DNA of 64,000 nucleotides, taken from Leptonema illini DSM 21528 (lineage in GTDB: Bacteria > Spirochaetota > Leptospiria > Leptospirales > Leptonemataceae). A program made the position numbers and the translations under genes. The notes below the pieces were generated by a model. That model ran no database searches. It was given only the letters and a program-made list of their open reading frames with translations, and was not told where the DNA came from. The stretch lies in assembly GCF_000243335.1 (NCBI RefSeq), contig NZ_JH597773.1, positions 3,990,115 to 4,054,114 on the forward strand, read 5' to 3'. This document shows positions 40,279 through 50,070 of the stretch, piece after piece (positions within the stretch are counted from its first letter, which is position 1; every line of letters begins with the position of its first letter).

Positions 40279-40667
40279 TTCAGGTACAGACCATGCTTCA
40301 GGTCGCCGATAATACGGGCGCCCGCAAGGTCATGTGTATTCGGGTGCTGGGTGGAACTCGCAAGCGGTATGCTTCCGTTGGCGACATCATCGTTGTGGCG
40401 GTGAAGGATTCCGTCCCCGAATACGGCCTTAAGGATAATCGGGGCAAGAAAGTGCATAACAAAGCGGTTCAGAAGGCCGTCGTTGTGCGCACGAAGAAAG
40501 AGATCAAGCGACCCGATGGCAGCACGATCAAATTCGACGAGAATGCCTGTGCTATTATTGATGAAAAGATGAATCCGCGAGGAACGCGTATCTTTGGACC
40601 GGTCGCCCGTGAATTGCGCGATCGTGATTTCAAAAAGATCGTCTCGCTGGCTCCTGAGGTTCTGTGA
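40275..40667 (+). CDS. rplN: 50S ribosomal protein L14
   Basis: 130 residues, about eight longer than the usual 122 because of an insertion ([14 protein letters not shown]) in the central loop. It starts [20 protein letters not shown], and RRP-type [16 protein letters not shown], with [16 protein letters not shown], is canonical. L14 contributes to bridge B8 with the 30S. Confidence 0.96.
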   Translation: MIQVQTMLQVADNTGARKVMCIRVLGGTRKRYASVGDIIVVAVKDSVPEYGLKDNRGKKVHNKAVQKAVVVRTKKEIKRPDGSTIKFDENACAIIDEKMNPRGTRIFGPVARELRDRDFKKIVSLAPEVL

Positions 40668-41035
40668 TGGACAAGAAACAGATCAGCAAGCTCTCACATA
40701 CTGAGTTTAATCGCAAGCGCTACAGCCGTACAGCGCTGAAGGCCGAAGACGAGGTAATCGTCATCGCCGGCAAAGAAAAAGGTAAGCGCGGCAAGATCCT
40801 GTACATCGATCGCCTGCGCGATAGAGTATATGTTCAGGGTGTTAACAAGCTGAAACGCTATGTTCGTCCTTCTCAGGAAAACCCTCAGGGCGGACAGGTT
40901 GAGATCGAAGCTCCGATGCATATTTCGAACGTCATGTTCTATGACGCGAAGGCGAAGAAAGGCGTGCGCATCGGATACGAGATGAAAGGCGGCAAGAAGG
41001 TGCGGGTGACGCGTCCGGGCGGCAAGGAAATCTGA
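40667..41035 (+). CDS. rplX: 50S ribosomal protein L24
   Basis: 122 residues with a KOW motif near the N-terminus ([18 protein letters not shown]) and the conserved [21 protein letters not shown]. The ATG at 40667 overlaps the rplN stop by one base; an in-frame GTG just before it is less likely. L24 is an assembly initiator. Confidence 0.95.
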   Translation: MDKKQISKLSHTEFNRKRYSRTALKAEDEVIVIAGKEKGKRGKILYIDRLRDRVYVQGVNKLKRYVRPSQENPQGGQVEIEAPMHISNVMFYDAKAKKGVRIGYEMKGGKKVRVTRPGGKEI

Positions 41036-41047
41036 CGGTAGAACGCT

Positions 41048-41590
41048 ATGGTAGCATTGAAAGAAGTTTATCAGAAGGATTGTGTTCCGGCGCTGAAAGA
41101 GAAGTTTCAGTACAAGTCGGCCATGCAGATTCCGCGCATTGAGAAAGTTGTTCTCAATATTGGAATCGGCGAAGCACCTACAAACCCGAAGGCCCTTGAA
41201 TCGGCACTTGAAGAGATCGCCCTGGTTACAGGTCAGCGTCCGGTAAAAACTCTGGCGCGCAAGTCGATCGCTAACTTCAAGATCCGCCAGGGGATGAGCC
41301 TCGGCTGCATGGTAACGCTTCGTAATGAGCGTATGTGGGAATTCTTATACAAGCTCACCAGAATCGCTCTTCCTCGCGTGCGTGACTTTCGCGGGATCAA
41401 GCCTTCTGGATTTGATGGACGGGGTAACTATAACTTCTCCATTAAAGAGCAAATCATCTTCCCGGAGATCGATGTCGATAAAGTCGACCGGTATCACGGC
41501 ATGAATATCACCGTCACAACGACGGCTAAGACGAACGAAGAAGCGAGACTGCTTCTGGAAACCCTCGGTTTTCCGTTCAGAAAGGACTGA
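41048..41590 (+). CDS. rplE: 50S ribosomal protein L5
   Basis: 180 residues, canonical length. L5 binds 5S rRNA and contacts S13 and P-site t[59 protein letters not shown] and a [18 protein letters not shown]-terminus are all family signatures. Confidence 0.97.
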   Translation: MVALKEVYQKDCVPALKEKFQYKSAMQIPRIEKVVLNIGIGEAPTNPKALESALEEIALVTGQRPVKTLARKSIANFKIRQGMSLGCMVTLRNERMWEFLYKLTRIALPRVRDFRGIKPSGFDGRGNYNFSIKEQIIFPEIDVDKVDRYHGMNITVTTTAKTNEEARLLLETLGFPFRKD

Positions 41591-41602
41591 TTGGAGTAGA
41601 AA

Positions 41603-41788
41603 ATGGCCAGAAAAGCTTCGCTGGAGAAGGCAAATCGCAAGCCTAAATTCGCTGTACGGGCGCATAACCGATGCCCGCTTTGTGGTAGACCCCGGGGATA
41701 CCTCCGGAGATTTGGTATGTGCCGTATTTGCTTCCGCAAACGCGCCGGACTGGGTGAGATTCCCGGTGTGTTTAAGTCTTCCTGGTAA
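41603..41788 (+). CDS. rpsN: 30S ribosomal protein S14, zinc-binding type
   Basis: 61 residues, the short type Z form. It has [20 protein letters not shown], giving two CxxC pairs that bind zinc. It follows rplE by 12 bases in the usual spc order. Confidence 0.97.
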   Translation: MARKASLEKANRKPKFAVRAHNRCPLCGRPRGYLRRFGMCRICFRKRAGLGEIPGVFKSSW

Positions 41789-41805
41789 GCTTCGGAGTTA
41801 ATGTT

Positions 41806-42198
41806 ATGATCAATGATCCTATAGCAGATATGCTGACTCGTATTCGGAATGCCTCGCGTGCAAAACATGCAACGGTAGGTTTCCAGTACTCCAAGATTAA
41901 AGAAGAGATTCTCGCCATTCTGAAGCGTGAAGGATTCGTCGCCGATTTCGAAGTCAAGAAAGAAGGCAACAAAAGCGATATCGCCGTAACGCTGAAGTAC
42001 TTCGAGAAGAAGCCGGTCATCCGTTCGATTGAGCGTGTGTCCACTCCGGGTCGTCGTATCTATGTCACCAGAGACGATCTGCGTGCGACCAAAAACAACA
42101 TGGGTATTTCTATTGTATCGACCTCCAGAGGGGTTACGACCGGTCGTCAGGCGAAGCGCCTCGGTGTCGGCGGCGAGATCCTGCTCAGAGTATGGTGA
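41806..42198 (+). CDS. rpsH: 30S ribosomal protein S8
   Basis: 130 residues. It starts [17 protein letters not shown]. The C-terminal region [26 protein letters not shown] is the RNA-binding signature (in part here). S8 binds central-domain 16S rRNA and in E. coli represses the spc operon. Confidence 0.97.
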   Translation: MINDPIADMLTRIRNASRAKHATVGFQYSKIKEEILAILKREGFVADFEVKKEGNKSDIAVTLKYFEKKPVIRSIERVSTPGRRIYVTRDDLRATKNNMGISIVSTSRGVTTGRQAKRLGVGGEILLRVW

Positions 42199-42222
42199 TA
42201 CGGTAAGGTAGAGGAAGAGAAG

Positions 42223-42777
42223 ATGTCCAGAATTGGTAATGCTCCCGTCCAGATGCCTGCAAAGGTGGAGCTGGAAGTGAAAGGCGCTGAGGCGCTGGTC
42301 AAAGGGCCGCTCGGTCAGATCAGTTTCCCGGTGCCTGCCGGTATCTCTATTGAGAGAGAAGGCGACACTGTGCAGGTAAAGCGCTCCGATGATTCGAAGG
42401 AGCAGCGTGCGCTGCACGGACTGACGAGAGCGCTTCTGAACAATCATGTCAAAGGCGTCAGCGCCGGCTGGGTAAAGAATCTTGAGCTGGTTGGTGTCGG
42501 TTATCGTGTAGCTCTGAAGGGTAAGCAGCTCGTGCTGTCGCTCGGATACTCGCATGATGTAAATTATGACCTGCCTTCTGACATTGAAGCGAAGGTGGAG
42601 CAGACCAAAATCGAGCTCAAGAGCATCGACAAGCAGCGCCTCGGTCAGGTTGCCTCAGAGATTCGTTCGTTCCGTCCGCCCGAGCCCTACAAAGGTAAAG
42701 GTGTACGTTACGCCGATGAAGTAGTTCGTCGTAAGGCCGGTAAAGCCGGCAAGTCCGGAAAGGGCGGCAAAAAGTAA
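42223..42777 (+). CDS. rplF: 50S ribosomal protein L6
   Basis: 184 residues. [18 protein letters not shown] starts the first of two related domains. [25 protein letters not shown] and the signature [18 protein letters not shown] are in the second. The C-terminus is Lys/Gly-rich ([11 protein letters not shown]). It sits near the sarcin-ricin loop. Confidence 0.97.
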   Translation: MSRIGNAPVQMPAKVELEVKGAEALVKGPLGQISFPVPAGISIEREGDTVQVKRSDDSKEQRALHGLTRALLNNHVKGVSAGWVKNLELVGVGYRVALKGKQLVLSLGYSHDVNYDLPSDIEAKVEQTKIELKSIDKQRLGQVASEIRSFRPPEPYKGKGVRYADEVVRRKAGKAGKSGKGGKK

Positions 42778-42788
42778 GGGTATAATAT

Positions 42789-43160
42789 ATGGATCGTCTA
42801 TCGCTGAAACGACACAGGCTGGAGCGACGTATGCGTCGGGTGAAGTTTGCACTTCGCTCCGATGGCGAGCGCAAGCGCCTGCTGCTTAAGAAAACCAATC
42901 GCTACCTGATGGCGCAGATCGTCGATGATGCGACGGGAAAAACGCTCTGCCAGGCAAGCACCTTCGAAAAGTCCTTCGCTGCTGAAGTGAAAGGTAGCGC
43001 GAAGAACCGAGAAGCTGCTCGTAAGTTGGGCGAGGTCATCGCCGCTCGTGCAAAAGAGAAGGGCATTACAAAGGTGCTCTTTGACCGTCGAGGGCGTCTG
43101 TATCACGGTAAGGTCGCTGATTTTGCCGACAAAGCCCGCGAGGCGGGATTGGAGTTTTAA
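42789..43160 (+). CDS. rplR: 50S ribosomal protein L18
   Basis: 123 residues, a 5S rRNA-binding protein. The basic N-terminus [20 protein letters not shown], then [16 protein letters not shown] and a C-terminal [19 protein letters not shown] are typical. Confidence 0.97.
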   Translation: MDRLSLKRHRLERRMRRVKFALRSDGERKRLLLKKTNRYLMAQIVDDATGKTLCQASTFEKSFAAEVKGSAKNREAARKLGEVIAARAKEKGITKVLFDRRGRLYHGKVADFADKAREAGLEF

Positions 43161-43162
43161 TT

Positions 43163-43684
43163 ATGAGAAAGCCTTCAGTTGAGCAGCAGAAAACCGATCT
43201 CTCCGTTGAGAGGGTCGTAAAGATCAATCGTGTTTCAAAGGTTGTAAAGGGTGGCCGTCGCTTCTCTTTTAACACGCTTGCCGTAGTAGGAAATCTGAAC
43301 GGTAAGGTCGGAGTTGGCCTCGGCAAGGCCAATGAAGTTCCCGACGCCATTCGTAAGGCAATGGATTCGGCACGAGCAAATCTCGAAACCGTTCCCCTGA
43401 CTCGTAGAAATACTATCCCGCACGACGTAGAAGGTCGGTTCAAGGCGACCCGTGTGATCCTTCGCCCGGCCACTGCCGGTACCGGAGTGATCGCCGGTGA
43501 GTCCGTGAAAGCGGTGCTCGAAACTGCAGGCGTTCACGACGTTCTGACGAAGGTTGTGGGCTCCAAGAACCCGCTGAACGTAGTGCGTGCAACGATTGAA
43601 GCTCTGAAGCAGCTGGAAACGCCGCTGCATTCAACAAGAAAGCGTGGCATCCCCCTTGCCCAGCTCTTTGGCAAGATGGACTGA
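43163..43684 (+). CDS. rpsE: 30S ribosomal protein S5
   Basis: 173 residues. The dsRBD-like N-terminal domain has [20 protein letters not shown] and [17 protein letters not shown]. The C-terminal domain has [21 protein letters not shown]5 is involved in translational fidelity and mRNA entry. It starts two bases after rplR. Confidence 0.97.
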   Translation: MRKPSVEQQKTDLSVERVVKINRVSKVVKGGRRFSFNTLAVVGNLNGKVGVGLGKANEVPDAIRKAMDSARANLETVPLTRRNTIPHDVEGRFKATRVILRPATAGTGVIAGESVKAVLETAGVHDVLTKVVGSKNPLNVVRATIEALKQLETPLHSTRKRGIPLAQLFGKMD

Positions 43685-43701
43685 CCGCTGAGGTAGCGAA
43701 G

Positions 43702-43893
43702 ATGGCCGGTAAAGTAAAAGTAACATTAATCGAAAGCCCGATCGGCAAAAAGCCTGATCATCGGGCAACCGTGCGAGCACTGGGACTGCGCAAGATGTGG
43801 AGAACGAACATTCTCGACGCATCGAATCCGGCAGTCGCAGGTATGATCCGCAAGGTATCTTACATGTTGAAAGTCGAGGAAGTCAATGGCTGA
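43702..43893 (+). CDS. rpmD: 50S ribosomal protein L30
   Basis: 63 residues: [20 protein letters not shown] and LGLRKMW, then a MLKVEEV end. It matches short bacterial L30. Its stop overlaps the proposed rplO start by eight bases. Confidence 0.95.
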   Translation: MAGKVKVTLIESPIGKKPDHRATVRALGLRKMWRTNILDASNPAVAGMIRKVSYMLKVEEVNG

Positions 43894-44401
43894 TTCATTA
43901 GATCTTACCAGCGTAATGCCCGAGAAAAAGCGTAGTGTAAAGAAGCGTCGTGTCGAACATACGCAGCTTTCTCCGGTTCCGGGCACCAAAAAGAAGCGCA
44001 AGCGAGTTGGTCGGGGTCATGCTACCGGGTCGGGAAAGACATCGGGACGTGGACATAAGGGTCAGAAGGCCCGTACCGGCTACAGCCACAAAGCAGGCTT
44101 TGAAGGTGGTCAGAATCCACTGTATAAGCGTGTTCCGAAGCGTGGTTTTACGAATATCTTCAAGCAGGAGTTCCAGCTTGTCAACCTCTGGTTGCTGGCC
44201 AAGCACGGAATTTCCGGCGAGGTGACGCTTGAGCAGCTCAAAGAGAAGAAGATTATCCGTCGCACGGATGTGCCTGTAAAGGTTCTCGGCCATGGTGAAA
44301 TCTCGAGCAAGGTCGTCCTGACCGTACATGCTGCTTCATCCGAGGCCATCGAAAAGATCAAGAAGGCCGGCGGTGAAGTGAAGCTCATCGGCGCCGAGTA
44401 A
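43886..44401 (+). CDS. rplO: 50S ribosomal protein L15 with N-terminal extension
   Basis: 171 residues against about 145 for most bacteria. The canonical part begins at about residue 35 ([20 protein letters not shown]) and continues with [20 protein letters not shown]. The first 30 or so residues ([21 protein letters not shown]) are an extra basic extension. Starting at the overlap with rpmD gives the extension; no better Shine-Dalgarno-linked ATG lies at the canonical start. Confidence 0.93.
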   Translation: MADSLDLTSVMPEKKRSVKKRRVEHTQLSPVPGTKKKRKRVGRGHATGSGKTSGRGHKGQKARTGYSHKAGFEGGQNPLYKRVPKRGFTNIFKQEFQLVNLWLLAKHGISGEVTLEQLKEKKIIRRTDVPVKVLGHGEISSKVVLTVHAASSEAIEKIKKAGGEVKLIGAE

Positions 44402-44438
44402 TTTACCGAGTCATTTACACAGAGAAACTGGAAAGACC

Positions 44439-45812
44439 ATGAGTGCAGTCGCGAATATTTTACGCATCCCGGAATTAAGAAAGAAGCTCCTATTCACAGT
44501 AGCAGTTCTGCTGCTGTTTCGACTTGGATCCTTTATCACAATTCCGGGCGTGAACCCGATCGCGGTGGCAGAAGCGAAGCCCCAGGGTCAGTCCATCCTT
44601 GACGTAGTGGATGTGTTCTCGGGCGGAGCGCTTTTCAAACTTTCCATATTTTCTCTGGGCATCATGCCCTATATCTCTTCGTCGATCATTATGAGCCTTC
44701 TTACGGTAATCATTCCGCAGATGGCTCGTCTGCAGCGTGAAGGGGAGGCGGGTCGGCGCAAGATCAACCAGTATACTCGAATGGGCACGGTCGTGCTCTG
44801 CGCCGTTCAGGCGATGTTCATTTTGATATGGGCAGTCGAGCAAACGAGTAGAACTGGAAAACCGCTTGTATCCGCGGAAATGAGTCGCGCCCTATTTTAT
44901 TCGACCGGCGTGGTCACGATTACTACGGGCACATTGATACTTATGTGGCTGGGCGAACAGATTACGGAACGAGGAATCGGTAATGGGGCCTCGTTGATCA
45001 TCTTTGCCGGTATTATTGCGCGGCTTCCGAAGAACATAATGGATATGATTCGGGATGATTCAATTAAGCCGTTTGATATTCTGATTCTGGGAATTGTCTT
45101 TATACTTCTGATAGCGCTGACCGTGATACTGACGCAGGGTGTGCGCAAAATCCCTCTGCAATACGGCAAAAAGATGCAGGGCCGGCGTATGGTGCAGGCC
45201 CAGAGCCAGAGCCTTTCCTTTAAGTTGAATTCAGCGAGTGTAATGCCCATTATCTTCGCCTCGTCGTTATTGCTCTTTCCTCAGACCGTTCTTGGCATGC
45301 TTGCCGGCGACGGGTCGGGGCAAACGACGGTAAGCTGGCTCGCGCAGCAGATGCAGGTATGGCTCGATCCGTTCGCTCCGTCTTTTGTGAAGCAGCTTCC
45401 GTATTATTTTATCTACACGGTTCTCATCATCTTCTTCGCATATTTCTATACTGCGATTTACATCAATCCAAGCGAGCTCGCAGAAAACCTCAAAAAGTAT
45501 GGCGGATTCATCCCTGGAATTCGTCCAGGCGCCAATACGAAAGAGTATGTTGAGAAGACCTTGAATCGCATCATTCTGCCGGGAGCGGTCTTCCTGGCGG
45601 GCCTTGCACTGGCTCCCTACTTTATCATCAATCTGATGGATTTGAAGGCCAATCAGAACATCCAGGGCCTTGCGTACACCTTCGGCGGAACTTCGCTGAT
45701 GATTATTGTTGGTGTGGCGCTGGATACTCTGAAACAGATTGAGGCTCAGCTTATCATGCGAAACTATCAGGGTTTCATGAAAAAGGGTAAGCTGAAAGGT
45801 AGGGTCAAGTGA
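44439..45812 (+). CDS. secY: Preprotein translocase subunit SecY
   Basis: 457 residues with ten predicted membrane segments, the protein-conducting channel of the Sec system. Signatures include [13 protein letters not shown] in TM1/plug, [15 protein letters not shown], and [20 protein letters not shown] in the large cytoplasmic loop. Its partner SecE is at 19944. The stop overlaps adk by four bases (GTGA). Confidence 0.97.
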   Translation: MSAVANILRIPELRKKLLFTVAVLLLFRLGSFITIPGVNPIAVAEAKPQGQSILDVVDVFSGGALFKLSIFSLGIMPYISSSIIMSLLTVIIPQMARLQREGEAGRRKINQYTRMGTVVLCAVQAMFILIWAVEQTSRTGKPLVSAEMSRALFYSTGVVTITTGTLILMWLGEQITERGIGNGASLIIFAGIIARLPKNIMDMIRDDSIKPFDILILGIVFILLIALTVILTQGVRKIPLQYGKKMQGRRMVQAQSQSLSFKLNSASVMPIIFASSLLLFPQTVLGMLAGDGSGQTTVSWLAQQMQVWLDPFAPSFVKQLPYYFIYTVLIIFFAYFYTAIYINPSELAENLKKYGGFIPGIRPGANTKEYVEKTLNRIILPGAVFLAGLALAPYFIINLMDLKANQNIQGLAYTFGGTSLMIIVGVALDTLKQIEAQLIMRNYQGFMKKGKLKGRVK

Positions 45813-46372
45813 ATTTAATCTTTATGGGCCCGCCCGGAGCGGGCAAAGGCACGCAGGCGAAGATCCTGATTGAGAAATTCGGGATTCCGCAGATCTCAAC
45901 AGGCGATATTCTGCGAGCGGCCATTAAAGGCGGAACCTCTCTCGGGCTCGAAGCCAAGAAGTTCATCGATGCCGGAGAGCTGGTTCCTGATTCTGTTGTG
46001 ATCGGTATCGTCGAAGAGCGCATCAGGGAAGCGGATTGCGAGAAAGGATTTCTGCTTGATGGGTTCCCGAGAACGACTCCTCAGGCCGAGGCGCTTGATG
46101 CGATGCTGCAGAAAATGGGACGTAAGATCGATCATGCGGTGAATCTGGCCGTTCCCGATGAAGAGGTGATTCAGCGTCTTCTCGATCGAGCGGTGAAAGA
46201 AGGGCGATCGGATGATACGGAGCCGGTGATCCGCAATCGGATTAAAAACTACAATGATCAGACGAAGCCGCTGATTGATTTTTACCGGAACAAAGGCCTT
46301 TTGAAAGAAGTAAACGGGCTGGGTGAGCTATCGGCGATTACTGAGAGAATCCTCGGAGCACTGAATGTCTGA
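45809..46372 (+). CDS. adk: Adenylate kinase
   Basis: 187 residues, the short-lid form: there is no Cys-rich zinc LID between REGRSDD and the rest. The P-loop is [15 protein letters not shown], with [25 protein letters not shown] and [11 protein letters not shown] following. It catalyses AMP + ATP to two ADP. It starts with GTG at 45809, translationally coupled to secY, as in many secY-adk-infA clusters. Confidence 0.96.
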   Translation: MNLIFMGPPGAGKGTQAKILIEKFGIPQISTGDILRAAIKGGTSLGLEAKKFIDAGELVPDSVVIGIVEERIREADCEKGFLLDGFPRTTPQAEALDAMLQKMGRKIDHAVNLAVPDEEVIQRLLDRAVKEGRSDDTEPVIRNRIKNYNDQTKPLIDFYRNKGLLKEVNGLGELSAITERILGALNV

Positions 46373-46433
46373 AGACTTGACGGTGTCGATGGTACTTTTT
46401 TCTTGGTAACTCCCTTGAGGAGTGCGGGCGAAT

Positions 46434-46652
46434 ATGGCGAAAGAAGAGGCGATAGAAGTCGAAGGTAAGGTGATAGAGCCCCTTCCGAACGCGATGTTTC
46501 GTGTGGAGCTGGACAATGGGCATAAGGTTCTCGCCCATATTTCAGGAAAGATGAGAATGCATTATATCAGGATCCTGCCTGGAGATCGTGTGACGGTGGA
46601 ATTATCACCCTACGATCTGACCCGGGGTAGGATTACGTATAGAAAAAAATAA
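46434..46652 (+). CDS. infA: Translation initiation factor IF-1
   Basis: 72 residues, a single OB fold: [19 protein letters not shown], then [20 protein letters not shown] and [22 protein letters not shown]-1 blocks the A site during initiation. ATG 46434 gives the normal start; an ATG four codons earlier (46422) lies inside the GGAGTGCGGGCG leader. Confidence 0.96.
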   Translation: MAKEEAIEVEGKVIEPLPNAMFRVELDNGHKVLAHISGKMRMHYIRILPGDRVTVELSPYDLTRGRITYRKK

Positions 46653-46667
46653 CGACGGATTGAAATT

Positions 46668-46781
46668 ATGAAAGTGCGTGTGTCCGTAAAGAAGATTTGC
46701 AGCGAGTGCCGGCTGATTCGCCGAAAGGGCGTAGTGCGGGTCATCTGCAAGAATCCGAAACACAAACAGCGGCAGCGGTGA
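46668..46781 (+). CDS. rpmJ: 50S ribosomal protein L36
   Basis: 37 residues, [20 protein letters not shown], then [16 protein letters not shown]. Three Cys and one His in the standard pattern bind zinc (C+ form). It lies between infA and rpsM, where L36 is usually found. Confidence 0.95.
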   Translation: MKVRVSVKKICSECRLIRRKGVVRVICKNPKHKQRQR

Positions 46782-46799
46782 TAGTTCAGGAGTATTGAG

Positions 46800-47177
46800 A
46801 TGGCAAGGATTTCGGGCGTAGACTTACCCAAAGACAAAAGGATCGTAATCGGTCTGACATATATTTACGGCATTGGCGACACGCGTGCACGTGAGATTTT
46901 GAAGGCAGCCGGAATAGAAGAATCGATTCGTGTGCGAGATCTTGATGATCAGCAGGTCGGACAGATTCGTAACTACATTTCTGAAAACTTTCGTGTAGAG
47001 GGCGATCTTCGAACCGAAGTCAACCTTAACGTTAAGCGTCTGATGGATATCGGATGCTACCGAGGCCTGCGTCATCGTATGGGCCTGCCGGTTCGCGGTC
47101 AGCGAACCAAGACGAATTCGCGCACACGCAAAGGTGGACGCAAAACCGTTCCGAACAAGAAAAAGGCAACGAAATAA
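46800..47177 (+). CDS. rpsM: 30S ribosomal protein S13
   Basis: 125 residues. It starts [45 protein letters not shown] and a basic tail with [13 protein letters not shown] follow. S13 contacts the 50S and P-site tRNA. Confidence 0.97.
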   Translation: MARISGVDLPKDKRIVIGLTYIYGIGDTRAREILKAAGIEESIRVRDLDDQQVGQIRNYISENFRVEGDLRTEVNLNVKRLMDIGCYRGLRHRMGLPVRGQRTKTNSRTRKGGRKTVPNKKKATK

Positions 47178-47193
47178 TACGGGTAGATGAGAT

Positions 47194-47577
47194 ATGGCGA
47201 AGGCACCGGTCAGAAAAAAAGAAAAACGCAGCGTTCCGAGTGGACGTGTTTACATTAACGCTACATTCAACAATACTATTATTACGGTAACCGACGATAC
47301 CGGCAACGTGATTGCATGGTCGAGCGCCGGACATCTGAACTTCAAGGGATCGCGTAAGTCGACTCCTTACGCTGCGCAGATGGCGGCCCGTGATGCGGCC
47401 GAGAAAACGCGAGACTTCGGTCTGCGTGAGGTTGATGTTCTTGTTAAGGGCCCTGGAATCGGGCGTGAATCGGCGATTCGTGCCATAGCCAACGAAGGAA
47501 TTCGGATTCGTCAGATTCGCGATATCACTCCGCTTCCTCACAACGGATGTCGTCCGCGCAAGCGTCGACGAGTTTGA
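47194..47577 (+). CDS. rpsK: 30S ribosomal protein S11
   Basis: 127 residues. [40 protein letters not shown] and the C-terminal [12 protein letters not shown] are canonical. It is followed after 28 bases directly by rpoA; rpsD, which often sits here, is absent. Confidence 0.97.
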   Translation: MAKAPVRKKEKRSVPSGRVYINATFNNTIITVTDDTGNVIAWSSAGHLNFKGSRKSTPYAAQMAARDAAEKTRDFGLREVDVLVKGPGIGRESAIRAIANEGIRIRQIRDITPLPHNGCRPRKRRRV

Positions 47578-47605
47578 TATATCCTGTTAGCCTAAAGAGG
47601 GAATC

Positions 47606-48595
47606 ATGAAGAGCCTGTTAAAAGGATTCAAGCGACCGAAGCAGGTCGAATACCAGACTCTGGCAAACGAGCCGGGATATGGAAAATTCATCGCTGAGCC
47701 CTTTGAGCGCGGCTTCGGAACTACGATCGGAAACTCGCTGCGTCGTACGCTCATGTCGTCGATCGAAGGTACGGCGATCACGGCAGTTCGAATCGAAGGC
47801 GTTGAGCATGAATTCGCCACTATCGAAGGCGTCGTTGAAGACGTTACCCGAATCATTCTGAACCTCAAGCAGGTGCGTGCGAGCTATGATGCCGAGGTTC
47901 GCGACGAGCCTCGTATTATTCATATTGAGAAAAAAGGCGCCGGAGTCCTCAAGGCATCTGATCTGGCTGTGGATTCGTCGATTCAAATCCTCAATCCGGA
48001 ATTGCAGATCGCCACTCTCAATGAAGACGCAAATCTTGTGATGGATATTCAGTTCGAGCGGGGTCGGGGCTACCTTGCAGCTGAGATCTTGAAAAAGAGC
48101 ATTGATGAAATCGGCACCATTGCCGTCGATGCGCTGTTCTCGCCTGTCAAGCGTGTGAACTTTCAGGTGACGGAAACTCGAGTCGGTCAGCGCACGGACT
48201 ACGAGAAACTGACGATGGAGATCTGGACTGACGGAAGTATTACTCCCGAAGACGCTCTGTCGCAGGCCGCAAAGATTCTGAAAGATCACCTTTCTGTATT
48301 TATTAATTTTGAAGAGCTTCCCGAAGAGGAAGAAGACGAACAGCCCGAGATGGAAGACACTCTCAAGACCAATCTTGAGAAGAACGTTGAAGAGCTTGAG
48401 CTTTCGGTAAGATCGCTTTCTATGCTGAAAAGCCTGGAGATCGAGTTCGTCATGGACCTTGTTCGTAAGAACGAAGAAGAGTTCCAGAAATCACGGCATT
48501 ATTCTGAAGAGTGTCTTGCCGAAATCAAGCAAAAGCTGGCTGAAATGAGCCTTGAGTTTGGAATGCGTGAGCTTTTCATGCAGCGTGACTATTGA
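47606..48595 (+). CDS. rpoA: DNA-directed RNA polymerase subunit alpha
   Basis: 329 residues. The N-terminal dimerisation domain has [22 protein letters not shown] and [20 protein letters not shown] glutamate-rich linker ([15 protein letters not shown]) leads to the alpha-CTD with the helix [19 protein letters not shown]. Length is standard. Confidence 0.97.
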   Translation: MKSLLKGFKRPKQVEYQTLANEPGYGKFIAEPFERGFGTTIGNSLRRTLMSSIEGTAITAVRIEGVEHEFATIEGVVEDVTRIILNLKQVRASYDAEVRDEPRIIHIEKKGAGVLKASDLAVDSSIQILNPELQIATLNEDANLVMDIQFERGRGYLAAEILKKSIDEIGTIAVDALFSPVKRVNFQVTETRVGQRTDYEKLTMEIWTDGSITPEDALSQAAKILKDHLSVFINFEELPEEEEDEQPEMEDTLKTNLEKNVEELELSVRSLSMLKSLEIEFVMDLVRKNEEEFQKSRHYSEECLAEIKQKLAEMSLEFGMRELFMQRDY

Positions 48596-48619
48596 TCAGG
48601 AACGATCGGAACGGGTTTT

Positions 48620-49165
48620 ATGAAGAAGGGAAATACAACAAAGAAACTGAATCGACTGCATTCGCACAGAAAGGCTATGGTGAACAACATGCTCACGTCG
48701 CTTTTCCAGCATGAGCAGATCGTAACCACGCGCGCCAAAGCGAAATACATCCGGCCGTTTGCCGAAAAGATGATTACGCGTGCGAAGAAGAACCTTGTAG
48801 AAGGAATCACGCCCGAGCAAGTGCTGCATAATAAACGTGAAGTTCTTCGTTCGATCAAAGAGCGCGATATCGTAGTAAAGCTGTTTTCTGACATTGCACC
48901 GCGGTTTCGCGAGCGAAATGGCGGGTATCTGCGGATTATTCACCTGCCTGAGCGTAACAGTGACGCCGCACCTATGGCGATCGTCGAGCTGGTGGATCGT
49001 AGAACTGAACGCCGCACTCCGCGGAAGCTACTGAAGGCGCAGGCAAATCCGGATGCAGGAAGCTCCGAAGGCCGCGAAAGAAAGAGCTCAGGCTCCAAGA
49101 GTCGTGACGAGAAATGGTATCATCGCTTCAAACTTGGTAAAAAAGAAGAAGAAGCGAAGGGTTGA
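48620..49165 (+). CDS. rplQ: 50S ribosomal protein L17 with C-terminal extension
   Basis: 181 residues against about 120-130 usually. The core (KKLNRLHSHRKAMVNNMLTSLF, then TRAKAKYIRPFAEKMITRAK) is canonical to about residue 130. A charged tail of about 50 residues (SEGRERKSSGSKSRDEKW to EEEAKG) follows. It is the last gene of the supercluster, ahead of a strong terminator. Confidence 0.95.
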   Translation: MKKGNTTKKLNRLHSHRKAMVNNMLTSLFQHEQIVTTRAKAKYIRPFAEKMITRAKKNLVEGITPEQVLHNKREVLRSIKERDIVVKLFSDIAPRFRERNGGYLRIIHLPERNSDAAPMAIVELVDRRTERRTPRKLLKAQANPDAGSSEGRERKSSGSKSRDEKWYHRFKLGKKEEEAKG

Positions 49166-49211
49166 ACCGGATTCGAACATACCCGGGCGATAAAGCATCC
49201 TTCATGGAAAC

Positions 49212-49244
49212 GGAAAAAGAGCGGCGTTAAGCCGCTTTTTTTTT
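49212..49244. terminator. Bidirectional Rho-independent terminator
   Basis: AGCGGC (49220-49225) and GCCGCT (49231-49236) flank loop GTTAA. They are followed by nine T (49236-49244) and preceded by an A-run (AAAAAG), so the hairpin can end both rplQ and the convergent Rrf2 gene, whose stop is at 49247. Confidence 0.9.
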
Positions 49245-49246
49245 AC

Positions 49247-49666
49247 TCAGATGTAGTACATGAGTGAATCCTGGATGGATCGACTCTGGTTTAAGAAATC
49301 CAGAAGATTGATATCGAGCATTTCTTTGATTCGATTATCGATATCGGTCCAGAAAAGCGCTCGATAGCCCTCGTTCAGGTCCGAGTTCTTATCAAGGATG
49401 GAAAGATCCCCCTCAAGGGCGGTGAGGATCTGGAAGACGGTAATCTCCTGCGGGTCGCGCGCAATTCTATAGCCGCCTTCAGCACCGCGCACGCTGATGA
49501 CAAGGCCGCGTTTTTTCAGAATGTTGATAATCTGCTCAAGGTATTTAAGCGGAATATTCTGATTCTCTGCAATTTCACGGCTTTTCAGTAATCTGCTGCG
49601 AGCTTCAGGCGCTGAAAGCTCGAGCATTATTTTGAGGCCATATCGTCCTTTACTGGTAATCTTCAT
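49247..49666 (-). CDS. Rrf2-family transcriptional regulator (no cysteines)
   Basis: 139 residues with the winged-helix of Rrf2 proteins: MKITSKGRYGLKIMLELS, REIAENQNIPLKYLEQIINILK (recognition helix region) and the wing VRGAEGGYRIAR. The C-terminal half lacks the three Cys that hold an iron-sulfur cluster in IscR/NsrR/RsrR, and the protein contains no Cys at all. It is therefore closer to CymR-type regulators, although no cysteine-metabolism gene is adjacent. A small CCCTG/CAGGG hairpin (49689-49703) lies in its leader. Confidence 0.85.
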   Translation of the reverse strand: MKITSKGRYGLKIMLELSAPEARSRLLKSREIAENQNIPLKYLEQIINILKKRGLVISVRGAEGGYRIARDPQEITVFQILTALEGDLSILDKNSDLNEGYRALFWTDIDNRIKEMLDINLLDFLNQSRSIQDSLMYYI

Positions 49667-49728
49667 CTTTTTTACAGGTGTTAGTTTTCCCTGTTCGGCA
49701 GGGTTTCAACAATAATTAGACGGCCTAA

Positions 49729-50070
49729 ATGAGAACGATCAGAAAGAAAAAAAACGTCCTGGCCACCCCTGAGATCATCCGAATGCTGCCGGAGCTGAAA
49801 GGAGCGCAGCCTGATAGGCATGAAAATAGCGCTGCTGATCTTCTTCGAACTGGATCACTGTTCGAAATACCTGTTCGTTCTCCCTTTCTGGTCGGAAAGC
49901 GATTTAGATTTTTGCCGCGCATAGTTCGTCAAATGGTCAGATTTATTTACGGATTGCTCGTCTTTCTGCACGAAAAGTTCGACGCCAATCGTAAGACGGC
50001 ATATTTTCTGCTTCTGGAGCAAATCTGGATGGAGAGAACCGGCCAGAGCGGAGAGAAACGAGTACGATGA
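49729..50070 (+). CDS. Small unknown protein upstream of a glycosyltransferase
   Basis: 113 residues, strongly basic (many Arg/Lys in RTIRKKKNVL and GKRFRFLPRIVRQMVRFIYGLL). One hydrophobic/amphipathic helix near residues 66-80 may associate with membrane. It overlaps the start of the glycosyltransferase by four bases (ATGA), which favours a real gene in that operon. No family recognised; no clear Shine-Dalgarno. Confidence 0.5.
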   Translation: MRTIRKKKNVLATPEIIRMLPELKGAQPDRHENSAADLLRTGSLFEIPVRSPFLVGKRFRFLPRIVRQMVRFIYGLLVFLHEKFDANRKTAYFLLLEQIWMERTGQSGEKRVR

